From a virus: a stretch of DNA of 30,686 bases. Shown here in pieces: positions 20,817 to 30,091 of this stretch (positions are counted from its first letter, which is position 1; the number at the start of each line of letters is the position of its first letter). The notes below the pieces were generated by a model, which did not search any database, was not told the DNA's origin, and saw only the letters and a list, made by a program, of their open reading frames with translations. The stretch spans positions 1 through 30,686 of the IMG/VR virus record IMGVR_UViG_3300021368_000288, one strand, 5' to 3'. The translations under genes and the position numbers were made by a program.

Positions 20817-21064
20817 TATTCAGTTACCTCCCAAGCTTCGTTTTCAGGAGTTGTAGGATCGTCTGCTTTAAAACTCCCATTTTCATTTCTAGCTCTTTTT
20901 TTAGTTTTTTTAGATTTTTTATCATCATCAAATTTTACTGCAGCTTTATTCTTTATCAAACTTTTAGCGATTTTGTCATCGACTTCAAGAACGTCCCCTG
21001 CCTCTACTCTCTTTTCTTCTTTTCCATCCGGAAAGTTACTTCCGATTAATATTTTTATTTTCAT
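20816..21064 (-). CDS. Small virion-assembly protein
   Basis: 82 residues: a beta-rich N-terminus (MKIKILIGSNFPDGKEEKRV, EAGDVLEVDDKIAKSLIKNK), a Lys-rich linker (DDDKKSKKTKKRARNENGSF) and a C-terminal FKADDPTTPENEAWEV tail. Short proteins with a 'DDPSTPE.NEAW' tail are common between connector and tail genes of siphoviruses. Overlaps by four bases at the start and by one base at the end support coupled translation. Function not established. Confidence 0.65.
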   Translation of the reverse strand: MKIKILIGSNFPDGKEEKRVEAGDVLEVDDKIAKSLIKNKAAVKFDDDKKSKKTKKRARNENGSFKADDPTTPENEAWEVTE

Positions 21065-21471
21065 CCTATAACCTCAACTATAAATGTTACTCCGAGAAAA
21101 GAAGTACCCTGAGACACTTCATATTCTCCATAATCAGTTGCACTTACTACTCTAACAGACATTGCTGCACCTCCCAAAGTTATATCTCCCTCGATTGCTG
21201 CCTTTATACTATCTGATCCTGAACTTGCTAAAAACGCGTCTAAGGAATCTTGAGCAGATTGTGCATCTACTTTTTGTATATAAAGAATTACCGGTATTTC
21301 ATAAGTATCACTACCACGTTGCATTGTTGAATCAAAGTTCAATGTATTAAATGGAGCTATGATTACCGCAGGAGGATCAAGAAAATCAGGAACAATATCA
21401 TATACAGTAAGACTTGATATAGTCTCTAGTCTTGTTTTCAATCCATCTCTAATACTTGTAAAAGTAGCCAT
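21061..21471 (-). CDS. Tail terminator-like protein
   Basis: 136 residues: FTSIRDGLKTRLETISSLTV, PAVIIAPFNTLNFDSTMQRG, DTYEIPVILYIQKVDAQSAQ, DSIKAAIEGDITLGGAAMSV, GTSFLGVTFIVEVIG. The fold order (helix, VIIAP strand, EIPVILYI strand, helix, VTFIVEV strand) matches phage tail terminator/completion proteins that cap the tail tube and join it to the head. Its position before the tail tube genes agrees. Confidence 0.7.
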   Translation of the reverse strand: MATFTSIRDGLKTRLETISSLTVYDIVPDFLDPPAVIIAPFNTLNFDSTMQRGSDTYEIPVILYIQKVDAQSAQDSLDAFLASSGSDSIKAAIEGDITLGGAAMSVRVVSATDYGEYEVSQGTSFLGVTFIVEVIG

Positions 21472-22025
21472 TACTTAACCGACCTTGCTATATCTCTAGC
21501 TATATTTTCCATCATGTCATCTAGTTCCTTTTTTATTTTATCTTGATTTTCAAATACCGTACCGCCAATGAATGGTTTCATTTTCAAACCTCTTTGAGAT
21601 ATTGCTCTAGCTACTAAGAAAGCATTTAGTTTTGGAGTTCCTCTTGCTGCCCATTGTGCTAATGAAGATCCTTTCTTATATGGAGGAAAGAATGGTTTTG
21701 TTCTTTTTATTGGTTTAAAACTTCTAAAAATAGGTTTACCATGTATAAACGGTGCTGTTTTAGAACTTGATGCAAGTTTGATACCCTGACTCATTCTAAG
21801 TCTATTTGTATTACCTAATTTAGCTACAAATATAGAATCTCTTGTTTTACCTGTTGATTTTGATGATTTAGATCTAGGAGACGGAGGAAGTCTTAATCTG
21901 TCCTTTGATTCGTCTTTTAAGTCTCTACCTAATTTATTAAAAGATTCTAATGATCTCTTATTGAAGATAGTTTGACTATTTATGGATTTACTTAGATCTA
22001 AAGCACCATTAATTGTTAGTTTCAT
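21471..22025 (-). CDS. Head-tail joining protein (HK97 gp10-like)
   Basis: 184 residues, very basic. It has the helical, Arg/Lys-rich N-terminus with RSLESFNKLGRDLKDESKDR, LPPSPRS..STGKTRDSI and a C-terminal region (ARAISQRGLKMKPFIGGTVF, IKKELDDMMENIARDIARS) typical of HK97 gp10-like neck/tail-completion proteins. It overlaps the connector gene by four bases and the tail terminator by one, as expected for this place. Confidence 0.75.
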   Translation of the reverse strand: MKLTINGALDLSKSINSQTIFNKRSLESFNKLGRDLKDESKDRLRLPPSPRSKSSKSTGKTRDSIFVAKLGNTNRLRMSQGIKLASSSKTAPFIHGKPIFRSFKPIKRTKPFFPPYKKGSSLAQWAARGTPKLNAFLVARAISQRGLKMKPFIGGTVFENQDKIKKELDDMMENIARDIARSVK

Positions 22026-22717
22026 GCCCCATAAACCCTGTTCCTATTTACCTGTGTTATGCCTACATAAGGCCTTCCACTAGCTAGAGTTATGGTAGAT
22101 TTTTTAAACTTTTTACATAAAGTTTGGACATCAGGATCTAATTCAGAAAGAAATATTACAGGAGCTTGGCCTGTTTCCGGATTACCTGAGAATCCCATCG
22201 GACTATTCTTTCTTTGGAAAAACCTAGATGCTTGAATGAGTGTTGCTTGTAAAATCGCTGCTGGAACTGTTTCTGATCCTGTTTGTACAGGAAAACCAAA
22301 TTTTGCAGTAACTTTTAAACTTTTTGGATATGAGGTAGGAAGTATCTTACCTCCATTCTTTATTGCCATAACGATCTTATCGAATGGCATCTTTGGATCT
22401 AATTTATCTGCGTTATGGGGATATAAATAAAAATCAGTTCCAAGTGTCAATGTTTCGTGATCTGTCCCATCAACATTAAGAGTTTTTACAACTAAGCCTG
22501 TTGTTGTTGCTATATCATCAACATAAGCAAAATCAGTAAACTCACAATCATAATGACGATCCTCAGTAGAAGAGGTAGCGTAAAAAACTCTACCACAGAA
22601 GTCATCAATAGCAGCAGATGCTGCATCTAATGCAAAATCTAAGTTATTATCTTGTCCTGATCCGGACATTCCTAAGAATGTTTTTAACTCAGTTTTATCT
22701 ACGTATTGATGACTCAT
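22022..22717 (-). CDS. Head-tail connector protein
   Basis: 231 residues. The N-terminus (YVDKTELKTFLGMSGSGQDN, ALDAASAAIDDFCGRVFYA) is the signature of gp6/adaptor-type connectors that dock under the portal. It continues with a beta-rich middle (TLGTDFYLYPHNADKL, KVTAKFGFPVQTGSETVPAA) and helical ILQATLIQASRFFQRKNSPM. It would extend the portal ring and close the DNA channel. SD GAGGA precedes ATG 22717. Confidence 0.8.
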   Translation of the reverse strand: MSHQYVDKTELKTFLGMSGSGQDNNLDFALDAASAAIDDFCGRVFYATSSTEDRHYDCEFTDFAYVDDIATTTGLVVKTLNVDGTDHETLTLGTDFYLYPHNADKLDPKMPFDKIVMAIKNGGKILPTSYPKSLKVTAKFGFPVQTGSETVPAAILQATLIQASRFFQRKNSPMGFSGNPETGQAPVIFLSELDPDVQTLCKKFKKSTITLASGRPYVGITQVNRNRVYGA

Positions 22718-22767
22718 CTAATTCCTCGTCTAAATCGTCTAATATTATTTCGTCAAACCACAAAAGA

Positions 22768-22953
22768 TTATTTATTTTCTTTTGGTTTTACTGCTTTTGT
22801 TTCAGGTTTTTTAGCTTTTGGCATATCAGGAACAGGATCTCCGATACCTGCTACAAGAACTCCTGAAGTAAATGGACATTCTTTACCTTTTTGTAATTTA
22901 CCTGTTTTGTTATCTTTCCAAACTTTGTCGTTTTCTTTTTCGATAAGTTTCAT
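22768..22953 (-). CDS. Small protein after major capsid
   Basis: 61 residues from ATG 22953, with AGGAG six bases upstream: MKLIEKENDKVWKDNKTGKL, QKGKECPFTSGVLVAGIGDP and a Lys/Pro-rich tail. An ORF from 23031 would add 26 residues, but it lacks an SD and would run through the hairpin at 22977-23025, so the shorter form is preferred. Its position between capsid and connector suggests a structural or head-completion role. Function unknown. Confidence 0.55.
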   Translation of the reverse strand: MKLIEKENDKVWKDNKTGKLQKGKECPFTSGVLVAGIGDPVPDMPKAKKPETKAVKPKENK

Positions 22954-22976
22954 GTTTTTCTCCTTTTCTTGTGGTA

Positions 22977-23025
22977 AAGCAGAGTCGATAATTTCATTAC
23001 TCATAACGAAGCTATGACTCTGCTT
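22977..23025 (-). promoter_or_regulatory. 10-bp inverted repeat downstream of capsid gene
   Basis: AAGCAGAGTC (22977-22986) and GACTCTGCTT (23016-23025) are perfect reverse complements separated by 29 bases, lying between the capsid stop (23036) and the next SD. There is no T-run after it on minus, so it is not a typical intrinsic terminator. It may stabilise or delimit capsid mRNA, or fold over the following start region. Confidence 0.55.
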
Positions 23026-23035
23026 ATCCATAATT

Positions 23036-24262
23036 TTATTCTATATCGTTGATTCTTGTGAATGCTTGTGGTTTATACACGGCTAATGCATAACGTAATG
23101 ATGCTTTAACTGTAAGTATATCTTTAGCAAAGTCTCCATCAGCATTTGAATCAGAGATGGAAATTTCCATTCCTCTTCTAAATACGTGATTAGCTGCTAA
23201 GCCACCACCGAATGCACCTACGACAACATCGATTGTTGTAGATACTGCTCCACCGATCTGAGATGATTTAGTTACAGGTAAACCCCATATAGTAGGAGTA
23301 CCAGCTAAAGCTGATGCACCTAGCATAAAGTTGTTGTTTCCATCAACTTGTGCTACCAATGCGTTATAAGCTGCTGGACTCATTAATACTGCGTCCGGTG
23401 CTAATTTACCATTGATCTCTACATCTTTGATACCATCCAAAACAGTTCTTAACTTACCACCAGCAGTTGCAGGAAATGCTCCAGCAGTGTAAGTGATTGT
23501 GTTAATGCCTGTTTGTTGTGTAAGACCTTTTATCTCAGGTGCTACACCACCGCCGATTAGGAATTGTTTTTCTAATCTTTGCATAACGTGATTAGCAAGT
23601 CTGCCATCGAAGTATGCTTGTGCTCCTGCTTGATCTTCAAGTAACTCAGCTGTAATAGGCAAAGTTGTGATGAATTTTCTCACAGGTGCAGTAACTGCGG
23701 TATATGTGAATGCATCTTCTCCTGAAGCTGCACCCTCTGCTTTTTCAGCAGCGTTATTGGTTGCACCCTCTTGTAAGAAGTAGTATGTTGTTTGATCTGT
23801 ATTTATTGAATCAACAAGATCTAATGCTGGATTAGGATTTGGCTCTATTGCAGGAATAACCTGTTGATAGATTGTATCTCTATCCCATACAGAAGTTGTT
23901 ACAGTTGTTTTTGACTCGAATGGAATATTTTTCAATCCATGATCCATAAAACTCTTATAAGCTTGTGATTCTAAGAATTGTTGTCCTAGTGTTTTAGGAG
24001 CTTCTTCCACTTCTTCTTGATAGATAGGAGCAGTTTTTGCAACTTTCTCTTCTACCTTTTTATTAGAAGCTTTAATTTCTTCTAATGATTGAAGTTCTGT
24101 GATTGAGTCTCCAAGTTCAGCTAGTTCATTGTTTCTTCTTTTGATCTCTTCTTTTTGATCGGAAGATAATTCGGACATTTCTTCAACGGAGTCAAAAATT
24201 TCCATTAATTCATCAGACTTAATGTTCTTTTCGCTCCTAAGTTCTTTTAATGTCTTTGACAT
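23036..24262 (-). CDS. Major capsid protein (HK97 fold)
   Basis: 408 residues. The first ~95 residues are a charged coiled coil (LKELRSEKNIKSDELMEIFD ... IKASNKKVEEKVAKTAPIYQ), a delta/scaffold domain probably removed by the protease. The mature part has PFESKTTVTTSVWDRDTIY, ITTLPITAELLEDQAGAQAY, GGGVAPEIKGLTQQTGINTI, a P-domain, and FGGGLAANHVFRRGMEISIS near the end, all typical of HK97-type capsid proteins. It is directly downstream of the protease gene, with SD AGGAG. Confidence 0.9.
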   Translation of the reverse strand: MSKTLKELRSEKNIKSDELMEIFDSVEEMSELSSDQKEEIKRRNNELAELGDSITELQSLEEIKASNKKVEEKVAKTAPIYQEEVEEAPKTLGQQFLESQAYKSFMDHGLKNIPFESKTTVTTSVWDRDTIYQQVIPAIEPNPNPALDLVDSINTDQTTYYFLQEGATNNAAEKAEGAASGEDAFTYTAVTAPVRKFITTLPITAELLEDQAGAQAYFDGRLANHVMQRLEKQFLIGGGVAPEIKGLTQQTGINTITYTAGAFPATAGGKLRTVLDGIKDVEINGKLAPDAVLMSPAAYNALVAQVDGNNNFMLGASALAGTPTIWGLPVTKSSQIGGAVSTTIDVVVGAFGGGLAANHVFRRGMEISISDSNADGDFAKDILTVKASLRYALAVYKPQAFTRINDIE

Positions 24263-24264
24263 TA

Positions 24265-25368
24265 TTAGTCTCCTTTTATGTTGTTAAAAATGTTCTTTTG
24301 AACTTCCAAAAAGAGTTCATCATCGTCAATCTGATCGTAACCGTGTGTCTCGATGACATCATCCAATCTATTAAAGATTGAAGTCAATCCCTCTTGATAC
24401 TTAGTAATAAGATCAGTAGATTTTGAACTCAATGTCTTTTTTTCTGAGTTTCTTAGAAGTGCAAGATCTTCTATTCTCTCTATGAATGCTTTTATCTCCT
24501 CTAAAGAAGATATAGCATGCTCTTCAAGTCTCATACCCTGCTGGGCTGTTTTTCCGATACCTGCATCAGATTCACTTGAAACCTTATCTCTATAAGTCAA
24601 AGAAGTATCGTCCTCTGACTCATGTTCTTGACCTGTTAAACGTGTGTAATCGTCCATATTCTTACATGGCATATATACTGTCTCTCCATCTACCATGTGT
24701 TCGTGATGTCCTGAACATCCTAATTCTTCTGCTCTTTTTTCTGCCTCTTCAATAGTTGTATATAGATCGTCTCCTAATGGACGTTTGTGTTCTTTTACTT
24801 CTTCAAACTCTGTATCTACATCGTCTATTTGTTCTTCATCTTCGTTTGGATCTGAATCCATTGAATCTAAACCTGATTTAAGAGCTTGTACGAAAGAGTT
24901 TTGTTGTGATCCAACTAATACAGGAGAAACCTCCCATACTTTTACATCTTTGAGAACTCTTACAGGAACTTCATCTCCCTTTGAATCTACTGCAGTTGAT
25001 GTATCTGAATCCATTACTTGAAAACCGTATGAAAACTGTTGCATATCTTGCATCTGTTTTACTGTTTCATAAGCTTCTTTACCTGCTTGTGTGTCTAAAA
25101 AATATCCTTTAAATACTGCTTTTTGATTATCTGACTCAATGACACCTCGACCAATAACCTTACTCCATTCGTGATTCCAAACTAAAGGTACTTTGTTCCC
25201 TCCATATCCGGACTTTAGAGCTCCTGCTTTTGTTATATCATTATCCGAATCGATTGTATCAAATAAAGAAAAAACAGCTTCTAAGTATCTTTTATCTCCA
25301 TCCTCTTTTAATTCAATAGGAGATTTCTTGTAAACCAAGTCTTTTGGTTTCTTCATTTCATTATTCAT
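24265..25368 (-). CDS. Prohead protease with C-terminal scaffold-like region
   Basis: 367 residues. The N-terminal 165 residues form a U35-type protease: VWNHEWSKVIGRG (putative catalytic His 66), FKGYFLDTQAGKEAYETVK, MQQFSYGFQV (putative Ser 113) and KVWEVSPVLVGSQ. The remaining ~200 residues are acidic and helical, with GCSGHHEHMVDGETVYMPCK inside and a coiled region at the end, longer than in minimal proteases and possibly an internal scaffold. It would mature the capsid shell by removing the delta domain. GAGG lies six bases before ATG 25368, and there is an 8-base overlap with the portal gene. Confidence 0.85.
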   Translation of the reverse strand: MNNEMKKPKDLVYKKSPIELKEDGDKRYLEAVFSLFDTIDSDNDITKAGALKSGYGGNKVPLVWNHEWSKVIGRGVIESDNQKAVFKGYFLDTQAGKEAYETVKQMQDMQQFSYGFQVMDSDTSTAVDSKGDEVPVRVLKDVKVWEVSPVLVGSQQNSFVQALKSGLDSMDSDPNEDEEQIDDVDTEFEEVKEHKRPLGDDLYTTIEEAEKRAEELGCSGHHEHMVDGETVYMPCKNMDDYTRLTGQEHESEDDTSLTYRDKVSSESDAGIGKTAQQGMRLEEHAISSLEEIKAFIERIEDLALLRNSEKKTLSSKSTDLITKYQEGLTSIFNRLDDVIETHGYDQIDDDELFLEVQKNIFNNIKGD

Positions 25369-28300
25369 CTATTACCTCTACAAATGCCTCTGTGCATCTA
25401 CAATTTACTACAAGACCAGCCGGAGCTTTTGGATCGCCCGGAAAGTCTAACTTGATTCCATTATACAGATAAAAACTATCAGCCGGAACTCTTTGATTGT
25501 CTAATTCAAAATGTGATTCCCTCACAATTCCATCTCTTTGTGAAACCCATTCTTTTTCTAATACTTTACCTGTTGATTTAGCTGCTCTTTGTTGAGACCA
25601 ACTACTAGCTTTCAAAACTTCTGTTCTTGCTATTGTTCTTGATCTTTTAAGAGATTGTCCACCTAACTCAACATTTATCTTTCTTGCTAAATTATCAAAG
25701 AACTTATCTCCCTGAGCTGTGCCTGCAACAGGATTGACTATTCCTAGATCCTCTAATTCTTTCAAACTTTTTTCAACGATAGTTGATATTCTTCTCTTTG
25801 TAGTATTGTTTAGATCTTTCATTACAGACTTTGCATTATCTTGTAAGAATCCTGCTGCTTGTCCATCTTGAAATAAAGAGCCAACAGCAGGAGGTACTTC
25901 TCTTTGTCGTCTATAAAAACCCTCTGCTATAATATTGTTTATTGTTCTGCCTTGTGTTGGCAACAATGTTCCTAATGTAGTAAATACTGTTCTTACTGTC
26001 TCTTCTTCATCTATTGAGACACCTAGATCAACAGGATCAGCTGCCTTTCTTTCTTCTTTCTTTGGAAACAGACTATCGTAAGTTCTTACAGAGAAATCAT
26101 CACTCAAAGAGTAATACAATGGTAAAAACTGTCTTTCAAAATTTGTACTATCTATTACTTTTTCAATTCTTGATTCCATGTTGTTAAGATCAGAACTCTT
26201 TCTTATTTCTTTTGCAATCTCTCTCTTCTGTCTGTTTAGTTCTTTTGCATATAGAGTTTCTAATGTTTGTTCCCACCTACGTCTAAGATTGTCTATTTCT
26301 TTCCAATACATTTGTTTTTCTTCTTCTGTTTCTATCTTCTTTATGTTTGGTAAACCTAGAAACTTTACTGTTGGATCTTGCCATCCATAAAACTCGAAAC
26401 TTAGATCTTTCTCAGCTTCTAATTTATCTACTTGTCTTTGAGCCCATTCTTGTGCTCTCATTCTGTTCTCTTTTGATATGTCTCCGCCCCACAATAACCA
26501 TGCCACCTGACCGCCTGTCATGTCTCCCTCTCCTGATAAGAAGTCATCCGCTGCTTGTGAATCTAAATCTGATTCATGTCGTTGAAACCATGCAGACATC
26601 AAGCGAACTTTTCTTTCAGATATTTCTCCATTTGCCATTCTTCTAGCTGCAGATATTGTTGCGTCTTGTAATCCGTCTCCTGCAAACTCTAAATTATCTA
26701 ATCCTCTTTGTGCATTCCTTTGTATGTAATCAGGAACTTGATCTATCTGTTTTGTGTACTTTGGTTTCTTCTTAGGTTTCTTTTTTGGTTTCTTAGGTTT
26801 CTTTGGTTTTCCATACTTCTCATCACTTGCGTTTGGATGATTATCAGGAAGTAAATCTGTATCGAATGGAGATCTAGGAAACTTACCTGTCTTTAATGCT
26901 TTCAAGAACGCATTCACGCGTGCCATTGCCCATTGATCAGCCGACGTTACATTACCTCTAACCGAGCCGGGATTAGTTCTGTAAGCACCTACTCCTCTTT
27001 CAAAAACCTTTCTTAACATACCAATCGTTGCTCTATATTTTGGATTGTCTGAGTTATGATCTTCTACTTTCTTTTTTAATGCTTTCTCTACACGATTGGA
27101 AAGTTTCTTTTCTTCTTGATCTATTGGTTTTATTACTTGTAACTTAGATACTTCTACTGTTACTGATCGATCTGTTCTTTCGTGTGATCCATCTTCTAAG
27201 ATAGCCCATACTCTTACGTTTGCAGTTTCTTCATTTTGATTAAGTGATTCTATTACACCGTGAATTGTTGATGGAGGATCAGGATCTTTGTTTATACTCC
27301 ATGAAACTGAATCTCCTACTTTAAGATCTCCAAAGATTGCTTTATATCGTTCTATCTGTCTTAATCTTCGTTCAGCTTCTTTTCTTGTAGAGTAACAACC
27401 AAACTTTCTTTTACCGTTCTTTGAGTAAACACAATACTTTCCATCTTCTTTTTTAATTGTCTTAGCTTCAACCCAAGAGATATGAACTCTCTCTCCATCT
27501 TCTAAGATTACGAATGTATCGTCAAACTCATCTTCGTCTTTTTTTTTAGACTTACTATCTTCCATTAACCGATCGAAATCAGGATTACCTGTTGCTGTTT
27601 GACCTGTGAATACTCTTACATCTGAGCCGTCTGTTGGCACTTCTACTTGTTGAATACCTCTGAGATAAACATCCATACTAGGATCATCAGCATTGAAACC
27701 TGTTGCTTTTCTTGCCTCTGCTACTGTAATAAAACCTGCTTGTAAACCTTTAACAATCTTATCCATTTCCATTTGTTCATCAGATTGTAAAGCTCTTACG
27801 TCCGATAGATCATACTTCATAACAAAACCCTCGTCATCTGTAAAATCTTCTAGTAATAATTGATTCGTAAAATCTGCTGCAACATTCTTCCACATAGGTA
27901 TAAGTTTTTGTTCTGTGAAGAAGTTTCTAAGTTCTGAAACGTTATTATAAGTACTTGATGAAAGACCTGATCCGAGACCTGCAAGAATCGATGGAACACC
28001 TAAAACAGCAGATATTCTTTCTTCGTTTACGTGTCTTAGTTTTCCTATCTCTAAATCTTTCGGAGAAAAAGAAAGAGTTTGAATATCAACTTCTCCACCG
28101 GATATAACTAATGGACGACCTCTATTCTCTCCTCCAAATCTTCTTCCAAATACTTCTGCTATATTCTCTGATTCTTCTTTCGTCATAGATAGATCATTCT
28201 TAGGAGATATAACTACGCCCGGAACACCCATATTCTTTACAAGAGCAGATGCCATCTGTGATGCTGCTGCATCTCCTAGTATCTCAACCATTACTGATCG

Positions 28301-28870
28301 TAATGGAGATAAACCTCTTCTGTGATTTCTAGGATCTATCTTTTCTCTAATATGGATCATATCTTCACGAGGAATATGTAAGTTCTGTCCTTTTTGTTTA
28401 TATTCGTAATGTGTAATGAGTTCTTCTCTTGTTCCTTTTACATCAACTTGATCCGGAATCAAAGGATACAACTGAACAACCCCACCAGCTTCATTACGAA
28501 GTTTTAATATAAATGCATCTCCAGCAACACTCATAGAAGTAATAATGTATTGATTAAGTAGGTTACCTGACATATACGGACTAGGTTTTCTAAGTAACTG
28601 AGTAGCAGGATGATTAATTATCATCTGTTCCCCATCATCAGACATCTCATATACTTCAATAGGAGCTTCAGAGAAAGCAGTACCTAAAACATTAAGACAA
28701 GCAAGAGCTGCAGAGTTACCCTCCGGACTTACTTGATCGACTCCACTAAAGAAACCTATATCACTATTGAATGGAAAAACTACTTGATTATTAGGAAAAT
28801 TTCCATATCCTTTTGTTTGTTGATCTCCCTGTTGTCTAAAAAAATCTCTTATATTATCTGTCAAACCCAT
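25361..28870 (-). CDS. Portal protein fused to accessory domains and MuF
   Basis: 1169 residues, far above the 400-500 of ordinary portals. Residues 1-430 are an HK97-type portal (VSPEGNSAALACLNVLGTAF, PSPYMSGNLLNQYIITS, IHIREKIDPRNHRRGLSPLR, RHVNEERISAVLGVPSILAG). About 450-510 is a short domain (GKYCVYSKNGKRKFGCYSTR). About 514-580 is a TUDOR-like segment (KVGDSVSWSINKDPDPPSTI). About 590-685 carries GMLRKVFERGVGAYRTNP and QWAMARVNAFLKALKTGKF, a domain common in marine phages. A Lys/Pro linker lies at 688-704. About 715-795 includes QRNAQRGLDNLEFAGDGLQD and WLLWGGD. The C-terminal ~120 residues are MuF-like (SRTIARTEVLKASSWSQQRA, VVNCRCTEAF). The fusion joins functions usually on separate genes and may position cargo inside the head. 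Confidence 0.85.
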   Translation of the reverse strand: MGLTDNIRDFFRQQGDQQTKGYGNFPNNQVVFPFNSDIGFFSGVDQVSPEGNSAALACLNVLGTAFSEAPIEVYEMSDDGEQMIINHPATQLLRKPSPYMSGNLLNQYIITSMSVAGDAFILKLRNEAGGVVQLYPLIPDQVDVKGTREELITHYEYKQKGQNLHIPREDMIHIREKIDPRNHRRGLSPLRSVMVEILGDAAASQMASALVKNMGVPGVVISPKNDLSMTKEESENIAEVFGRRFGGENRGRPLVISGGEVDIQTLSFSPKDLEIGKLRHVNEERISAVLGVPSILAGLGSGLSSSTYNNVSELRNFFTEQKLIPMWKNVAADFTNQLLLEDFTDDEGFVMKYDLSDVRALQSDEQMEMDKIVKGLQAGFITVAEARKATGFNADDPSMDVYLRGIQQVEVPTDGSDVRVFTGQTATGNPDFDRLMEDSKSKKKDEDEFDDTFVILEDGERVHISWVEAKTIKKEDGKYCVYSKNGKRKFGCYSTRKEAERRLRQIERYKAIFGDLKVGDSVSWSINKDPDPPSTIHGVIESLNQNEETANVRVWAILEDGSHERTDRSVTVEVSKLQVIKPIDQEEKKLSNRVEKALKKKVEDHNSDNPKYRATIGMLRKVFERGVGAYRTNPGSVRGNVTSADQWAMARVNAFLKALKTGKFPRSPFDTDLLPDNHPNASDEKYGKPKKPKKPKKKPKKKPKYTKQIDQVPDYIQRNAQRGLDNLEFAGDGLQDATISAARRMANGEISERKVRLMSAWFQRHESDLDSQAADDFLSGEGDMTGGQVAWLLWGGDISKENRMRAQEWAQRQVDKLEAEKDLSFEFYGWQDPTVKFLGLPNIKKIETEEEKQMYWKEIDNLRRRWEQTLETLYAKELNRQKREIAKEIRKSSDLNNMESRIEKVIDSTNFERQFLPLYYSLSDDFSVRTYDSLFPKKEERKAADPVDLGVSIDEEETVRTVFTTLGTLLPTQGRTINNIIAEGFYRRQREVPPAVGSLFQDGQAAGFLQDNAKSVMKDLNNTTKRRISTIVEKSLKELEDLGIVNPVAGTAQGDKFFDNLARKINVELGGQSLKRSRTIARTEVLKASSWSQQRAAKSTGKVLEKEWVSQRDGIVRESHFELDNQRVPADSFYLYNGIKLDFPGDPKAPAGLVVNCRCTEAFVEVIDE

Positions 28871-30091
28871 TTAGGTTACTTCCCACTTTGTCTTTCTCAC
28901 TATCCCATGTCTTGCAGCATAAGCTAATGCATCGATCTGATCGTCATGTGTACCAGACGGAAAACTAACTAATTCCTTTTCAAATTCTATCAACCAATCT
29001 GCATTTTTCAAAAAGTAAATCGTACCATTTTCAACTCCAGCTGCAGCAGGAACTGCTCTTGCTGTTTTAGATTTATCTGCTTTTAGATTTCTTATTGGTA
29101 ATCCCTGTCGTCTAGCCATTTGAATGATACCTAATCCGAATGACGAATCTTCTACTCCAAACCATGCTACATTCCAATCATTTATAGTTTTTTCAATAAC
29201 AGGAAGTAACTCGGGAGCTTCTAGTCTTTTTCTAAATACATCAAGAACTAATAATTTACCATCCTCAGTAGTACCAACAACCATGATTACTGAGTAATCT
29301 GCAGTTTCTTTTACTGATAATGCAGTATCCATAGTTGCATATATTGATAAATCTTCTTTGTTGTACAATTTACCATCTACTAAATATCCGTTCTTAGTTT
29401 CTTCATAATACTTAAACCATTCTCTTTTGAACATGTTTCCAACTTCTGTGAACTCTGCTAAGAACTCTTGTGCGTAAACAAGTGATCCTAGTTCTTCACG
29501 AGCTTGAACTAACTCTTCAGGATTAATACGTGGATTATCAGACGTTTGAAAATGAAATACTTTCCAATCTTTTCTTCTTTTAGCAGATTCAAATAGATCA
29601 AAAAACCAATTTACTGAATTAGGAGTAGAGATAAATAATGCTTTACCAAAACTATCTGCAAGTATTGGACGAACTGTATGCCATGTCTCTTGATCCATGT
29701 AAGCTGCCTCATCAAAGATCACTAATGAGATACCACCAGCACCTCTTAATGATTCAGGTTTATTAGCTGATTTTATTTGTATAGATCCACCGTTCTGTAA
29801 TACAATTCTCTTTTCTACTTCTCTTATTTCTGCATATTCTTCCGGTAACTGTCTTATCAAAGATTTTAGATTCAACCAAGCTTCTAAAGATTGAGGATAT
29901 ACAGGAAAGATCAACCATACTTTTAATCCTTTTAATGCTTGATCTACGGAGCTTACAAGAGAAAGAGTTGATTTACCCCATCTACGTCCAGCACAAACTA
30001 TTGTATATCTATTCTCATCTAACGATTTAATTACATCGATCTGACCTACGTGTAGATCAGGAGGAGTTGCCTCAATAGTCCGTATCGCCAT
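28871..30091 (-). CDS. Large terminase subunit
   Basis: 406 residues. The ATPase has Walker A (CAGRRWGKST, about 33-42), Walker B (LVIFDEAAY, about 123-131) and a motif III (FISTPNS). The nuclease half has YATMDTALSV, a VEDSSFGLG block and SGTHDDQIDALAYA near the end, supplying the acidic metal ligands. It packages DNA into proheads. ATG 30091 (MAIRTIEATPPD) is chosen for normal length and a 20-base overlap with the small subunit; ATG 30169 would overlap by 98 bases. Confidence 0.9.
   Translation of the reverse strand: MAIRTIEATPPDLHVGQIDVIKSLDENRYTIVCAGRRWGKSTLSLVSSVDQALKGLKVWLIFPVYPQSLEAWLNLKSLIRQLPEEYAEIREVEKRIVLQNGGSIQIKSANKPESLRGAGGISLVIFDEAAYMDQETWHTVRPILADSFGKALFISTPNSVNWFFDLFESAKRRKDWKVFHFQTSDNPRINPEELVQAREELGSLVYAQEFLAEFTEVGNMFKREWFKYYEETKNGYLVDGKLYNKEDLSIYATMDTALSVKETADYSVIMVVGTTEDGKLLVLDVFRKRLEAPELLPVIEKTINDWNVAWFGVEDSSFGLGIIQMARRQGLPIRNLKADKSKTARAVPAAAGVENGTIYFLKNADWLIEFEKELVSFPSGTHDDQIDALAYAARHGIVRKTKWEVT

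Noticed and set aside
22954-23031. Longer start (23031) for the small protein after the capsid gene
   Set aside because: No SD before 23031, and the extension is the region forming the inverted repeat; ATG 22953 has AGGAG at the right distance.
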